Shown here piece after piece: positions 7,776 through 16,130 of a stretch of 64,000 bases of DNA. Each line of letters starts with the position of its first letter. Positions within the stretch are counted from its first letter, which is position 1. Source of the stretch: CAZOJJ01 sp964580105 (lineage in GTDB: Bacteria > Bacteroidota > Rhodothermia > Rhodothermales > Rubricoccaceae); assembly GCA_964580105.1 (NCBI GenBank), contig CAZOJJ010000001.1:1-64000 (forward strand), written 5' to 3'. The notes under the pieces are model-generated. The model made no database searches and was not told where the DNA came from. It was given only the letters and a program-made list of their open reading frames with translations. Made by a program: the position numbers and the translations under genes.

Positions 7776-8762
7776 ATGGCCGACGCCCCCAAGCCCCCCC
7801 GCCGCCCCGGCGAGATCGCCCTCAAGACCGCCCTCGCGGCCGGCGACGGCGCCGCCTTCGACGGCGGCCTGATCGAGCTGCCCGTCGTCGAGAAGCCGCG
7901 CGAAGGAAACCGCCCCGGCCAGCGCCCCGACTGGCTCCGCGTCAAGCTGCCCTACGGCGATACATTCCGCACGGTCCAGCAGACCATCGAGCGGTACGAC
8001 CTGCACACCGTCTGCGCCAGCGCCCGCTGCCCCAACATGGGCGAGTGCTGGACGGCCGGGACGGCCACGTTCATGATCCTCGGCAACGTGTGCACGCGGA
8101 GCTGCTCGTTCTGCGCCGTCCACACCGGCCGCCCCGCGCAGTACGACCTCGACTGGGACGAGCCCCGCCGCGTGGCGGAAGCCGCCCGGCTGATGGGCCT
8201 CCGCCACGTCGTCGTGACGAGCATCAACCGCGACGACCGCGAGGACGGCGGGGCGCCCATCTTCGCCGAGACCATCCGGCTCGTCCGCGAGCAGATCCCC
8301 GGCTGCACCATCGAGGTGCTCATCCCGGACATGCGCGGCCTCCGACCGGCCCTCGAAACGGTCTTCCGCGCCCGGCCCGACGTGCTCAACCACAACGTCG
8401 AGACCGTCCCCCGCCTCTACCGCCGCGTCCGCCCCCAGGCCGACTACCAGCGCTCGCTCGACGTGCTCAAGATGGCGAAGGAGGAGTTCGGCCTCCGCGT
8501 CAAGAGCGGCATCATGGTCGGCCTCGGGGAGACCGAGGCGGAGGTGTTCAGCCTCATGGACGACTTCGCCGCGCACGGCGTGGACGTGATGACCATCGGG
8601 CAGTACCTCCAGCCGACGCGGATGCACCTCCCCGTCGAACGGTTCGTCCACCCCGACGAGTTCGCGCGCTACAAGGCCGTCGGCGAGGCGAAGGGGATCG
8701 AGCACGTCGAGAGCGGCCCGCTGGTGCGCTCGTCGTACCACGCCGAGCGGCACGTCGGATGA
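7776..8762 (+). CDS. lipA: Lipoyl synthase
   Basis: 328 aa radical-SAM enzyme that inserts two sulfurs into protein-bound octanoyl groups, giving the lipoyl cofactor of 2-oxoacid dehydrogenases. Both iron-sulfur clusters can be read: the LipA-specific C80-x4-C85-x5-C91 (CASARCPNMGEC) and the SAM motif C106-x3-C110-x2-C113 (CTRSCSFC). The C-terminal VRSSYHAE carries the serine ligand motif. The start MADAPKPP at 7776 fits the promoter box and avoids a proline-rich leader. It overlaps the following lipoprotein gene by four bases (ATGA). The partner lipB is 47 kb away. Confidence 0.95.
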   Translation: MADAPKPPRRPGEIALKTALAAGDGAAFDGGLIELPVVEKPREGNRPGQRPDWLRVKLPYGDTFRTVQQTIERYDLHTVCASARCPNMGECWTAGTATFMILGNVCTRSCSFCAVHTGRPAQYDLDWDEPRRVAEAARLMGLRHVVVTSINRDDREDGGAPIFAETIRLVREQIPGCTIEVLIPDMRGLRPALETVFRARPDVLNHNVETVPRLYRRVRPQADYQRSLDVLKMAKEEFGLRVKSGIMVGLGETEAEVFSLMDDFAAHGVDVMTIGQYLQPTRMHLPVERFVHPDEFARYKAVGEAKGIEHVESGPLVRSSYHAERHVG

Positions 8763-9193
8763 AGGGCGGGGGACGAAGGGCGAGGGACGAAGGACGAAGC
8801 GCCCGCACCGGCTTCTTCCTCGCTTCCTTGCTTCCTCTCCTCCTCTCCTCCCTGCTCAGCGGCTGCGGCCTCCGGCTCTTCTCGGCGGGCCAGGCCAGCC
8901 AGGGCGCCCACGCCGTCGTCCTCACGCGGCCGGACTGCCCCACGTTCGTCGCCCGCACGCTCGACCACGGCTTCACCGTCGCCACCTCCCGACACGAGAC
9001 GTACGCGCCCCGGCCGGGCGACGTGTTCGACGGGCCCGTCCGCGAGGGCCGCTCGGTCTTCCGCCTCTACCCGACCGGCGACCAGGAAACGCGCGAGGGC
9101 GGCCTGAACGTCCCGCTCGACGTACTCGCGCTCGACCTCGACCTCGCCGCCGCGCGCGTCCGGCTCGACACCGCCTGCGGCCCAACGCCGTGA
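8759..9193 (+). CDS. Small lipoprotein, function unknown
   Basis: 144 aa. The N-terminus is basic (residues 1-17), then hydrophobic, and ends in the lipobox LLSGC with the lipidated cysteine at residue 36. The mature part has no motif I recognise (TRPDCPTFVARTLDHGF and GLNVPLDVLALDLDLAAAR are its most distinctive stretches). Its ATG overlaps the lipA stop (ATGA), and its own stop overlaps the GTG of the next frame (GTGA), so it is translationally coupled on both sides. The coding start is built from repeated GGGACGAAGG-like words. Confidence 0.75.
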   Translation: MKGGGRRARDEGRSARTGFFLASLLPLLLSSLLSGCGLRLFSAGQASQGAHAVVLTRPDCPTFVARTLDHGFTVATSRHETYAPRPGDVFDGPVREGRSVFRLYPTGDQETREGGLNVPLDVLALDLDLAAARVRLDTACGPTP

Positions 9194-10044
9194 GCCCGTC
9201 GGCCTGGCTGGGCGCGCCGAGGCGGCCGGCCTCGTCCGTCGCGGCGCTGGCGGCGCTCGTGGCGGCCAACGCGGTGCCGCTCGTGGGCGTGCTGTTCCTC
9301 GGGTGGAGCCTGGCCGGCGTGCTGCTGGTCTACTGAGTCGAGAGCGGGATCGTCGGCCTCTTCAACGTCCCGCGCATCCTGATGGCGCAGGGCGACCCCG
9401 GCGCCTCCGGCTGGCGCGACAGGCCGACGGGCGCGCCCGCGCGCAGCACGCTGCTCGGGCGGATCGGGACGACCTTCTTCTTCCTCCTCCACTACGGCGG
9501 ATTCTGGCTCGGCCACCTGTTCCTCCTCGGCGTCGCCTTCGCCGTCGCCTTCGCCGTCGCCTTCGCCGTCGCCTTCGCCGTCGCCTTCGCCGTCGCCNNN
9601 NNNNNNNNNNNNNNNNNNNNNNNNNNNNNNNNNNNNNNNNNNNNNNNNNNNNNNNNNNNNNNNNNNNNNNNNNNNNNNNNNNNNNNNNNNNNNNNNNCGT
9701 CGCCTTCGGCGATGCGTTCCCGGCGGAAGGCCTCGACGTACCGGACGAGCGGGCGGCGTGGAGCTTCTACCTCACCATCGCCACGCTGGTGCTGAGCCAC
9801 GGGCTCTCGTTCGTGCGCCATTACCTCGGGCGCGGCGCCTACCGGACGGCGCTGCCGTCGGCCCAGACGTGGGCGCCGTACGCCCGCGTGCTCGTCTTCC
9901 AGCTCACCGCGCTCGGCGGCGGCGCGCTGGCCGCGCGGCTCGCCGGTCTGGACGCGGGTCGTGCTCGTCGTGTTGAAGACGGTGGTGGACGCCGGGACGT
10001 ACCTCGTGGTGCACGGGATGGCGGAGGAACGGAACGCCGGCTGA
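9190..10044 (+). pseudogene. Broken DUF6498-type membrane-protein gene
   Basis: The frame opens with GTG at 9190 (MSPSAWLGAPRRP) and reads through a hydrophobic helix to LLVY. TGA at 9334-9336 then replaces what is probably tryptophan, and the same frame continues VESGIVGLFNVPRILMAQG. It enters a (VAFA)n tandem repeat that contains a 100-N gap. After the gap the frame resumes at WSFYLTIATLVLSHGLSFV and RHYLGRGAYRTALPS, then shifts near 9945. The natural C-terminus (VWTRVVLVVLKTVVDAGTYL, stop 10042-10044) lies in another frame. One nonsense codon, one frameshift and one gap suggest a pseudogene; sequencing errors are the alternative. The DUF6498 assignment is from memory of the family pattern. 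Confidence 0.7.
9529..9707. repeat. In-frame 12-bp coding repeat (VAFA)n with 100-N gap
   Basis: Four exact copies of GCCGTCGCCTTC occupy 9541-9588, with a variant copy before them (9529-9540) and a partial one after. Then come 100 N (9598-9697) and CGTCGCCTTC (9698-9707). Each unit adds four residues (AVAF) to a membrane helix of the broken DUF6498 protein. The flanks share a 7-base end overlap; merging on it keeps the frame. Confidence 0.9.
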
Positions 10045-10214
10045 CTGCCGGTTCGCCCTGACCACCCGGACTCCGGCGTCCGGGGTTGGAGCAAGGCAGC
10101 CACCCCGCGAGCAGTGAGCCCCGGCGCTCGTTTTCTACGGCGCTTCGCGGTCGGCCCCGCCGGGCTGGGGTTGTTTCTTCGCGCCCGCCATCCCGAACCC
10201 CGACCCTACGCTGC

Positions 10215-10655
10215 ATGGAACGCACCCTCGCCATCATCAAGCCCGACGCCGTGGCCGACGGCCACGCCGGGAAGATCATCGACCGCATCCTCCAGGAAGG
10301 CTTCGCCATCCGCGCGATGAAGCTCGTCCAGCTTACGCGCGCCGAGGCCGAGGGCTTCTACGCCGTCCACCGCGAGCGCCCGTTCTTCGGCGAGCTGACC
10401 GCGTTCATGTCGAGCGCACCGTGCATTCCGCTCGTGCTCGAGCGCGAAGACGCCGTCGCCCACTGGCGCACGGTCATCGGCGCGACGAACCCGGCCAACG
10501 CCGAGGAGGGCACCATCCGCAAGCAGTTCGCCCGGTCGATGGGCGAGAACGCCGTCCACGGCTCGGACTCTCCCGAGAACGGCGTCAAGGAAAGCCGCTA
10601 CTTCTTCCCTGAGAGCGAGATCGTGTCCAACGGCGCCGATGTGATCGACGCCTGA
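10215..10655 (+). CDS. ndk: Nucleoside-diphosphate kinase
   Basis: 146 aa, the usual length. The enzyme exchanges the gamma-phosphate between nucleoside tri- and diphosphates. RTLAIIKPDAVADG opens the protein, and the catalytic histidine is H115 in ENAVHGSDSPE. ATNPANAEEGTIRKQF is the nucleotide-binding loop. The start at 10215 is the family start. A terminator follows within 25 bases, so it is probably expressed alone. Confidence 0.97.
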   Translation: MERTLAIIKPDAVADGHAGKIIDRILQEGFAIRAMKLVQLTRAEAEGFYAVHRERPFFGELTAFMSSAPCIPLVLEREDAVAHWRTVIGATNPANAEEGTIRKQFARSMGENAVHGSDSPENGVKESRYFFPESEIVSNGADVIDA

Positions 10656-10677
10656 GCCACGCGCTCCCTTCTCCTTC

Positions 10678-10714
10678 GGGGCGGCCTGCCGAGCGGGCCG
10701 CCCCGTTTTCGTTT
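10678..10714 (+). terminator. Rho-independent terminator of ndk
   Basis: A 9-bp GC stem (10678-10686 against 10696-10704, GGGGCGGCC) is followed by GTTTTCGTTT. It is the most classical intrinsic terminator in the window. Confidence 0.85.
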
Positions 10715-10843
10715 CCGACACGGCCACCCGGGGCGCCTGTGCCTGATCGGATACGGGCCGCCCCGCAGGCCCCCGAAACGCGCGGTGCGGCGCTCTGGCA
10801 CGGTTTCGGGAGACGGCGTCTCGCCATCCTTCCCCCTCGACCG

Positions 10844-11263
10844 ATGCGCCCCCTCCTGCTTCTTCACCCCGCCGGCCCCGGGCCGGCCCGAGGCCGGCGA
10901 ACTCGTCACCTCCTGGAACCACGCCTACGCGGTCAGGCGCTGCACACCGGGTAAAGCGACCGCGCTGCCGGGGCGCAGCACGAAAGCGCGCGGCGACCCG
11001 GCCCGCCTCCCTGCTCCATGCGCTTCCCGCTGCTTCCCCTCCTGCTCCTCGCCCTGTCCGCCTCGGCGCTCGCCCAGCCCCACCCCGACGCCGTCGCCGC
11101 AATGGCCGGGCGCAATGGCCGGGCGCGGCGGTGCCGTGCGCGGCGGCGCCGTACGCCTCCTGCTGGAGGCCGGCGCCACGGCCTCGCAGCCCGCCAGTTC
11201 GCCCGCGCGTACGACCTTCCCGACTACGCCGATCTCCCGGTGAACGCCGGGGCAACCGAGTAA
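10844..11263 (+). pseudogene. Remnants of secreted-protein genes
   Basis: At 10844 a signal-peptide start (MRPLLLLHPAG) is nearly identical at DNA level to the start of the intact secreted-protein gene at 11451 (about 19 of 21 bases) but stops after 36 codons. At 11018 a second signal peptide (MRFPLLPLLLLALSASALAQ) leads into arginine-rich nonsense after two small direct duplications (CAATGGCCGGGCG twice, and GCGG-GCCGT words). Another frame there reads GAVRLLLEAGA, which resembles an ankyrin repeat helix. I read the segment as decayed copies at the edge of the secreted-protein cluster. A short real gene at 11018-11263 is the alternative. Confidence 0.4.
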
Positions 11264-11442
11264 TGCCGTTTCAGTAATGCCGTTTCAGTAATGCCGTTTC
11301 NNNNNNNNNNNNNNNNNNNNNNNNNNNNNNNNNNNNNNNNNNNNNNNNNNNNNNNNNNNNNNNNNNNNNNNNNNNNNNNNNNNNNNNNNNNNNNNNNNNN
11401 AGTAATGCCGTTTCAGTAATGCCGTTTCAGTAATGCCGTTTC
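11259..11442. repeat. 14-bp tandem repeat array around a 100-N gap
   Basis: Three exact copies of AGTAATGCCGTTTC (11259-11300), 100 N (11301-11400), and three more copies (11401-11442). The first unit overlaps the TAA stop of the frame ending at 11263, and the last ends eight bases before the ATG at 11451. Fourteen is not a multiple of three, so copy number would shift any reading frame. Confidence 0.95.
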
Positions 11443-11450
11443 TTGGCCCC

Positions 11451-12611
11451 ATGCGCCCGCTCCTGCTTCTGATCGCCCTCCTCGCCGCGCCCCTGGCGCA
11501 GGCCCAGGTCATGGCCTTCTTCCACGAAGGCACGTTCGACGACGCCTCGCCCGCGCTCGACAACGGCCTCGTCGTGGACGTGCAGCGCATCGACGTGGCG
11601 GCGGGGCAGCGCATCGCGGCCAGCGTCGCGTCCCTCTACTTTGCACCGTACGTCGCGCTCCAGTCGCCCTCCGGCGAGCAGCTCTTCCCGCACGACGCCG
11701 ACACCAACCCGGGCCGCGCCTTCGTCCAGACCGTCGCCCGCGAGGGCGGCGCCTGGCACGTCATCGTGACGACGCAGGATGGTGCGGGCGGGCCGCGCCC
11801 CGAGGGCGCCTTCACGCTCGACGTGGCGCTCGACGACCCCGCCGCCTCGGCCGACTTCGAGCGGCGCGTGGCCGGCGACCTGGCGCGCGTCCTCCAGGCC
11901 GCCCGCGACGGCTTCGACGCGATTCAGACGGATCCGCCCGCCGTGGCCGACGCCTACGCCGCGCGGGTCGAGACGACCGAGGGCGGCACGACGCGGTACG
12001 TCGCGCAGGTCCGCCCGGCCGACATGCAGCACCCCGGCCTCACCGGCCAGGCGTGGCAGCGCGCCCTCCGTGCCGCCCTCCACACGTGGCCCGAGAAGCC
12101 CACCGGCCAGGACGTCGCGATGTTTCTGGAATGCTACGACGGCGAGCTGATGAGCATCTTCGAGGGCCTCCAGGTGGCCTTCGAGCCCGTCCAGCGCGGC
12201 GGCGGCATCGAGTACGACCTCGTCGTGATGCGCGGGTCCGACGCCGTCTGCCGGCCGCTCCCCGGCGGCGCCGGCTCGCCCGTCGGCGGCACGCACACCG
12301 AGGCCGGCCGCCTCGACGACGGCGACGTCGTCACCGCCGGGCGCTACATGGATCGCTACGCCGTCGTGGTCTACGCCGGCCAGACCCTCACCGTCGAGGT
12401 CGTCTCGCCCGCCTTCACGCCGTTCGTGACCCTCCTCGGCCCGAGCGGCCGGGCGGTCCCCCGGGACGCCTACGATACGCATCCCGGCCGCACGCGGGCC
12501 GAGGTGCCCGACGCCGAGGCCGGCGCGTGGCGGATCATCGTGTCGAGCGAGGATGCCCGCGCCACCGGCCCCTACACCCTCACCTACGAAACCCGCTACG
12601 AAACCCGCTGA
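11451..12611 (+). CDS. Secreted protein with two PPC-like domains
   Basis: 386 aa. A signal peptide (MRPLLLLIALLAAPLAQAQ) is followed by a beta-rich domain at about residues 25-130 and a related one at about 285-380. Each shows the pre-peptidase C-terminal (PPC) pattern: an aqueous YAxVYAGQTLTVEV-like strand, PFVTLLGPSGR, and a closing AGAWRIIVSSED. PPC-like domains occur at the ends of secreted hydrolases. No catalytic domain is visible, and the middle (130-285) is unassigned with cysteines in MFLECYDGE and SDAVCRPLPG. It is the first of four secreted-protein genes in tandem. The C-terminal ETRYETR duplicates a short word. Confidence 0.7.
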   Translation: MRPLLLLIALLAAPLAQAQVMAFFHEGTFDDASPALDNGLVVDVQRIDVAAGQRIAASVASLYFAPYVALQSPSGEQLFPHDADTNPGRAFVQTVAREGGAWHVIVTTQDGAGGPRPEGAFTLDVALDDPAASADFERRVAGDLARVLQAARDGFDAIQTDPPAVADAYAARVETTEGGTTRYVAQVRPADMQHPGLTGQAWQRALRAALHTWPEKPTGQDVAMFLECYDGELMSIFEGLQVAFEPVQRGGGIEYDLVVMRGSDAVCRPLPGGAGSPVGGTHTEAGRLDDGDVVTAGRYMDRYAVVVYAGQTLTVEVVSPAFTPFVTLLGPSGRAVPRDAYDTHPGRTRAEVPDAEAGAWRIIVSSEDARATGPYTLTYETRYETR

Positions 12612-12615
12612 CGCC

Positions 12616-14007
12616 ATGCGCACCGCCTTCCTCCTCCTCGGGCTCCTCGCCGCCCCGCTGGCGGCCCAGCCGAGCGCCGACCTCCTCGCCCGGTTCGACG
12701 AGGCCATGAACCAGCCGCCCGAGCACAACCGCGTCACCCGCGAGGGGGACGCCCTCGTGATCCGCTCCACCTCCTGCGCGACCACCGTCCCCATCACCAC
12801 CGGCACCCGCTTCGAGGTGTTCGAAGGCGGCGTCAACCCCTACGCCATCCGGATCCATGCGGCGGGCATCCGCATCGCCTGCACCTCGTTCCAGGACGAC
12901 ACCGACCTCGTCAACTACCGCTTCGCCGACACCGCCGCGCGCGACGCCGCCGTCCGCGCCGGGCAGGCGCTCGTCGCCGGGTGGGCCGGCGCACCGAGCG
13001 CGCCCGCCTCGGCCCCGCCGAGCGCAGAGCCGGGCGAGGTCGTCAAGCGGTGCGTCTCGGGCGACTGCGAGGGCGGCACCGGGGCGGTCGAGTACGTCCA
13101 GGACGGCACCGTCATCATCCGGTACACCGGTACGTTCCAGGCCGGCCTCCCGCACGGCGAGGGCTCCTTCACCAATAGCGAGGGCGACACCTTCACCGGG
13201 CGCTTCGCCGACGGCTACGAGGTCCACGGCGTCCTCACCTTCGCCGACGGCAGCGTCTACGAGGGCGACTTCGAGCAGAGCCTCTTCCACGGCCAGGGCC
13301 GCTACACCTACGGCCCCGGCGACTTCGAGGGCGACGTGCTCGAAGGCACCTTCGTCGAGGGCGACCCCGTCACGGGCACGTACACCTGGGCCGACGGCCA
13401 GGTCTACACCGGCGCGTGGTACGACTGGCACCGCCACGGCCACGGCACCCACACCTACACGAGCGGCAACCGCTACGAGGGCGAATGGGCCGACGACGTG
13501 CGCCACGGCCGGGGCACCTTCACCTGGGTCTCCGGCGCCTCCTTCACGGGCGACTGGGTGGACGACGACCGCGTCCGCGGCCGCGAGGTCTACGCCAACG
13601 GCAACGTCTACGAAGGCGACTACCTCGACGACAAGCGCCACGGCTACGGCCGCATGACCTTCGCCAGCGGCGAGCACGCCGGCGACGTCTACGAGGGCGA
13701 ATGGGCGGCCGACGACCAGCACGGCCAGGGCACCTACACCTGGGCCAGCGGCATGGTCTACACCGGCGCGTGGCGCGACGGCCAGCGCGAGGGCCCGGGT
13801 ACGATGACGTGGCCCAGCGGCCAGCGCTACGAAGGGGAATGGCACCAGGGGATGCGCCACGGCCAGGGCACCCTCTACTATGCCGACGGCCGCATCTTCT
13901 CCGGCACCTGGGCCGACGACGGGCCCGTCGAGGGCACGCTCCGGCAGCCCGGCGGCGAGCCCCGGCCCGTCCGCGTCGAGGGCGACCAGTTCGTCTACAC
14001 CGACTGA
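12616..14007 (+). CDS. Secreted MORN-repeat protein
   Basis: 463 aa with a signal peptide (residues 1-18, cleavage after AAPLAAQ). Residues 20-150 form a small N-terminal domain with cysteines in SCATTV and IACTSF. From about residue 175 to the end there are about eleven MORN repeats of the form YxGxWxxGxxHGxGTxT (for example YEGEWADDVRHGRGTFTW and YEGEWHQGMRHGQGTLYY). MORN repeats build an elongated beta-sheet and usually mediate membrane or protein contacts. It starts five bases after the previous stop, so it is cotranscribed with the PPC-protein gene upstream. Confidence 0.9.
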   Translation: MRTAFLLLGLLAAPLAAQPSADLLARFDEAMNQPPEHNRVTREGDALVIRSTSCATTVPITTGTRFEVFEGGVNPYAIRIHAAGIRIACTSFQDDTDLVNYRFADTAARDAAVRAGQALVAGWAGAPSAPASAPPSAEPGEVVKRCVSGDCEGGTGAVEYVQDGTVIIRYTGTFQAGLPHGEGSFTNSEGDTFTGRFADGYEVHGVLTFADGSVYEGDFEQSLFHGQGRYTYGPGDFEGDVLEGTFVEGDPVTGTYTWADGQVYTGAWYDWHRHGHGTHTYTSGNRYEGEWADDVRHGRGTFTWVSGASFTGDWVDDDRVRGREVYANGNVYEGDYLDDKRHGYGRMTFASGEHAGDVYEGEWAADDQHGQGTYTWASGMVYTGAWRDGQREGPGTMTWPSGQRYEGEWHQGMRHGQGTLYYADGRIFSGTWADDGPVEGTLRQPGGEPRPVRVEGDQFVYTD

Positions 14008-14060
14008 GGCCGCCCGAGCACACACCCTTCCCCGGCTTTCACGGATCCACCGGCTGCCCC

Positions 14061-15227
14061 ATGCGCGCCCTATTCGCCAGCTTCCTCCTCCTGACCGTCG
14101 CCCCCTCACTCCTCGCCCAGCCGCGCACCGAGTCCGGCCGCCTCGGCCCCGGCGACGACACCCTCGACAGCGGCGAGTACGCGGACACGTACACCGTGGA
14201 GGTCGAGGCCGGGCAGCGGCTCACGGCCGACCTCACCTCCGACGCCTTCGACCCGTACCTCATCGTCCTCGCGCCGTCCGGCGAGCAGACCGAGAACGAC
14301 GACTGGGAGGGGAGCTACAGCCGCTCCCGTGTAGAGATCGAGGACGCCGAGGGCGGCACCTGGCGCGTCCGCGTGACCAGCTACGAGCCGGGCGAAACGG
14401 GCGCCTACACGCTCACCCTCCGCACCGGCCCCGCCTCGACGACCCGGACCGTCCGGGGCACGATCACCGACGACGACCCCGTCGTCCCGCTCACGGCCGT
14501 CGGCAACGAGCGCCGCGCCGACCGCTACGAGGTCCGCCTCGAAGCCGGGCAGCCGTTCGAGGCCGAGCTGACGAGCGACGACTTCGACACCTACCTCCGC
14601 CTCGAACTCGACGGCACGCGCCTTGCGTTCAACGACGACGCCGGAAGCACGGCGCGGTCGCACCTGGAATACGTGGCCGAGCGCGGCGGGACGTACACCC
14701 TCTACGCCGGAACGTTCGCCGACGACGGGCGCGGCGCCTACACCCTCCGCTACACCACCGAGCGGGGGAGCCTCGCCGAAGCCGATCCGCCGCCCGCCGC
14801 TGCCTTCGCGGACGCGCTCAACCGGGTCGTCGACGCCTTCCCGACCTTCGACGGCGTCCGTGGCGCCTACGACGAGGAGGAGGAGCACTACCACGCCCGC
14901 GTGACGCTTCCGGGTGCGGACGAAAGCTACGTCTCGTGCTTTCTCGGCCGCTGCTCCTTCGTCGCCGACTTCGGCGACGGCCTCACCAGGGCCGAGGCCA
15001 ACCGCGTCTACGCCGACCTCGTCGGGCGCGTCGGCGCCGTCCGCTTCAACGCCGGCTCGTTCGTCCGAAACGAGCGAGACGCCGGCTCCACACCGATGAC
15101 CTACTGGCTCCCGTTCTCCGACAACCCCGACAACCTCGTCCTCGAGGTCCAGACGATCCACAACCCCTTCGCCGAGGCCCTCGGCGAGGAGCCCTACGGC
15201 GTCGTCCTCCGCGTCACGTCGTTCTGA
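14061..15227 (+). CDS. Secreted protein with two PPC-like domains and a unique C-terminal domain
   Basis: 388 aa. A signal peptide (MRALFASFLLLTVAPSLLAQ) is followed by two PPC-like beta domains at about 22-125 and 135-235. The first contains VEVEAGQRLTADLTSDAFD and PYLIVLAPSGEQTENDDWE, and the second DRYEVRLEAGQPFEAELTS. The C-terminal 150 residues (FADALNRVVDAFPTFDGVRG onward, with CFLGRCSFVADFGDG) match no family I know. The first domain is almost identical, even at DNA level, to that of the next gene, indicating recent duplication or gene conversion. The family context is secreted; the target is unknown. Confidence 0.75.
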   Translation: MRALFASFLLLTVAPSLLAQPRTESGRLGPGDDTLDSGEYADTYTVEVEAGQRLTADLTSDAFDPYLIVLAPSGEQTENDDWEGSYSRSRVEIEDAEGGTWRVRVTSYEPGETGAYTLTLRTGPASTTRTVRGTITDDDPVVPLTAVGNERRADRYEVRLEAGQPFEAELTSDDFDTYLRLELDGTRLAFNDDAGSTARSHLEYVAERGGTYTLYAGTFADDGRGAYTLRYTTERGSLAEADPPPAAAFADALNRVVDAFPTFDGVRGAYDEEEEHYHARVTLPGADESYVSCFLGRCSFVADFGDGLTRAEANRVYADLVGRVGAVRFNAGSFVRNERDAGSTPMTYWLPFSDNPDNLVLEVQTIHNPFAEALGEEPYGVVLRVTSF

Positions 15228-15297
15228 ACCGCGCGGCCCCCGGGCCGCCTCCCTCGCTCCTGCCCCCAGGAGCCGAACCCTTACCCGACCGAATCCC

Positions 15298-16080
15298 ATG
15301 CGTGCCTTCCTCCTTCTGACCGGCGCCCTCCTCCTGAGCGCCCAGGCCCTCGCCCAGCCGCGCACCGAGTCCGGCGCCCTCGCCGCCGGCGACGCGACGC
15401 TCTCCAGCGGGGAGTACGCCGACGAGTACACCGTCGAGGTCGAGGCCGGGCAGCGGCTCACGGCCGACCTCACCTCCGATGCCTTCGACCCGTACCTCAT
15501 CGCCCTCGCCCCGTCGGGCGAGCAGTTCGACAACGACGACTGGGAGGGCAACCTCGACCGGTCGCGCCTCGATATCGAGGACGCCGAGGCCGGAACGTGG
15601 CGCGTCCTCGTGACGAGCTACGACGTCGGCGAGACGGGCGCCTACACGCTCGTGCTCTCCACGACCGACTCGTTCGGGTCGGCCTCGAGCGGCCCCCGGT
15701 CCGTCACCGTCTGCCTCCTCGACGGCACCGACCTCGTGGAGTGGGACGCGCTCTACTACCCCGACACCGGCGACACCGAGGTGGACGGCCGGCTCTTCTC
15801 GACGAGCGGCTACGAGTACACGGAATGGGCGTACGAGCTGGGCCGTTACGCCGAGCGGACGCCGTGGTACGTCAACAACGAACCGATCACCCTCGGCGGC
15901 GCGTCGTACGTGAAGTACGGGCTCCCGCGCATCCTCGGGGCCTACGAGGTCGCGTTCCTGGCCGAGGTGGGCGGGGCGGCGGTGTTCGCCGAGCCCGGGA
16001 TGGACGACGCGCCCGAGGTCGTCTACGTGGCCGTCCGGCCCGGCTGCGAGTTCCAGCCCTACCAGCGCGAGATCGAGTAG
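15298..16080 (+). CDS. Secreted protein with one PPC-like domain and a unique C-terminal domain
   Basis: 260 aa. A signal peptide (MRAFLLLTGALLLSAQALAQ) is followed by a PPC-like domain (22-125) nearly identical to domain 1 of the upstream protein: both have PRTESG, VEVEAGQRLTADLTSDAFD and NDDWEG. The remaining 130 residues (SVTVCLLDGTDLVEWDALYY through VAVRPGCEFQPYQREIE) are unrelated to the neighbour's C-terminus. The design is a shared delivery or folding module with exchanged C-terminal domains. A perfect 15-bp hairpin ends the block six bases after the stop. Confidence 0.75.
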   Translation: MRAFLLLTGALLLSAQALAQPRTESGALAAGDATLSSGEYADEYTVEVEAGQRLTADLTSDAFDPYLIALAPSGEQFDNDDWEGNLDRSRLDIEDAEAGTWRVLVTSYDVGETGAYTLVLSTTDSFGSASSGPRSVTVCLLDGTDLVEWDALYYPDTGDTEVDGRLFSTSGYEYTEWAYELGRYAERTPWYVNNEPITLGGASYVKYGLPRILGAYEVAFLAEVGGAAVFAEPGMDDAPEVVYVAVRPGCEFQPYQREIE

Positions 16081-16085
16081 CGAAG

Positions 16086-16124
16086 CGCGCCGTCCGGGGC
16101 GATGGCCTTGCCCCGGACGGCGCG
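16086..16124. terminator. Bidirectional hairpin terminator
   Basis: A perfect 15-bp inverted repeat (16086-16100 against 16110-16124, CGCGCCGTCCGGGGC) with a 9-base loop lies between convergent genes. There is no T tract. Confidence 0.75.
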
Positions 16125-16130
16125 GATTCG

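Noticed and set aside
9334..9336. In-frame TGA as selenocysteine
   Set aside because: The position is most likely tryptophan in a membrane helix, no SECIS-like hairpin is evident, and the gene also carries a frameshift.
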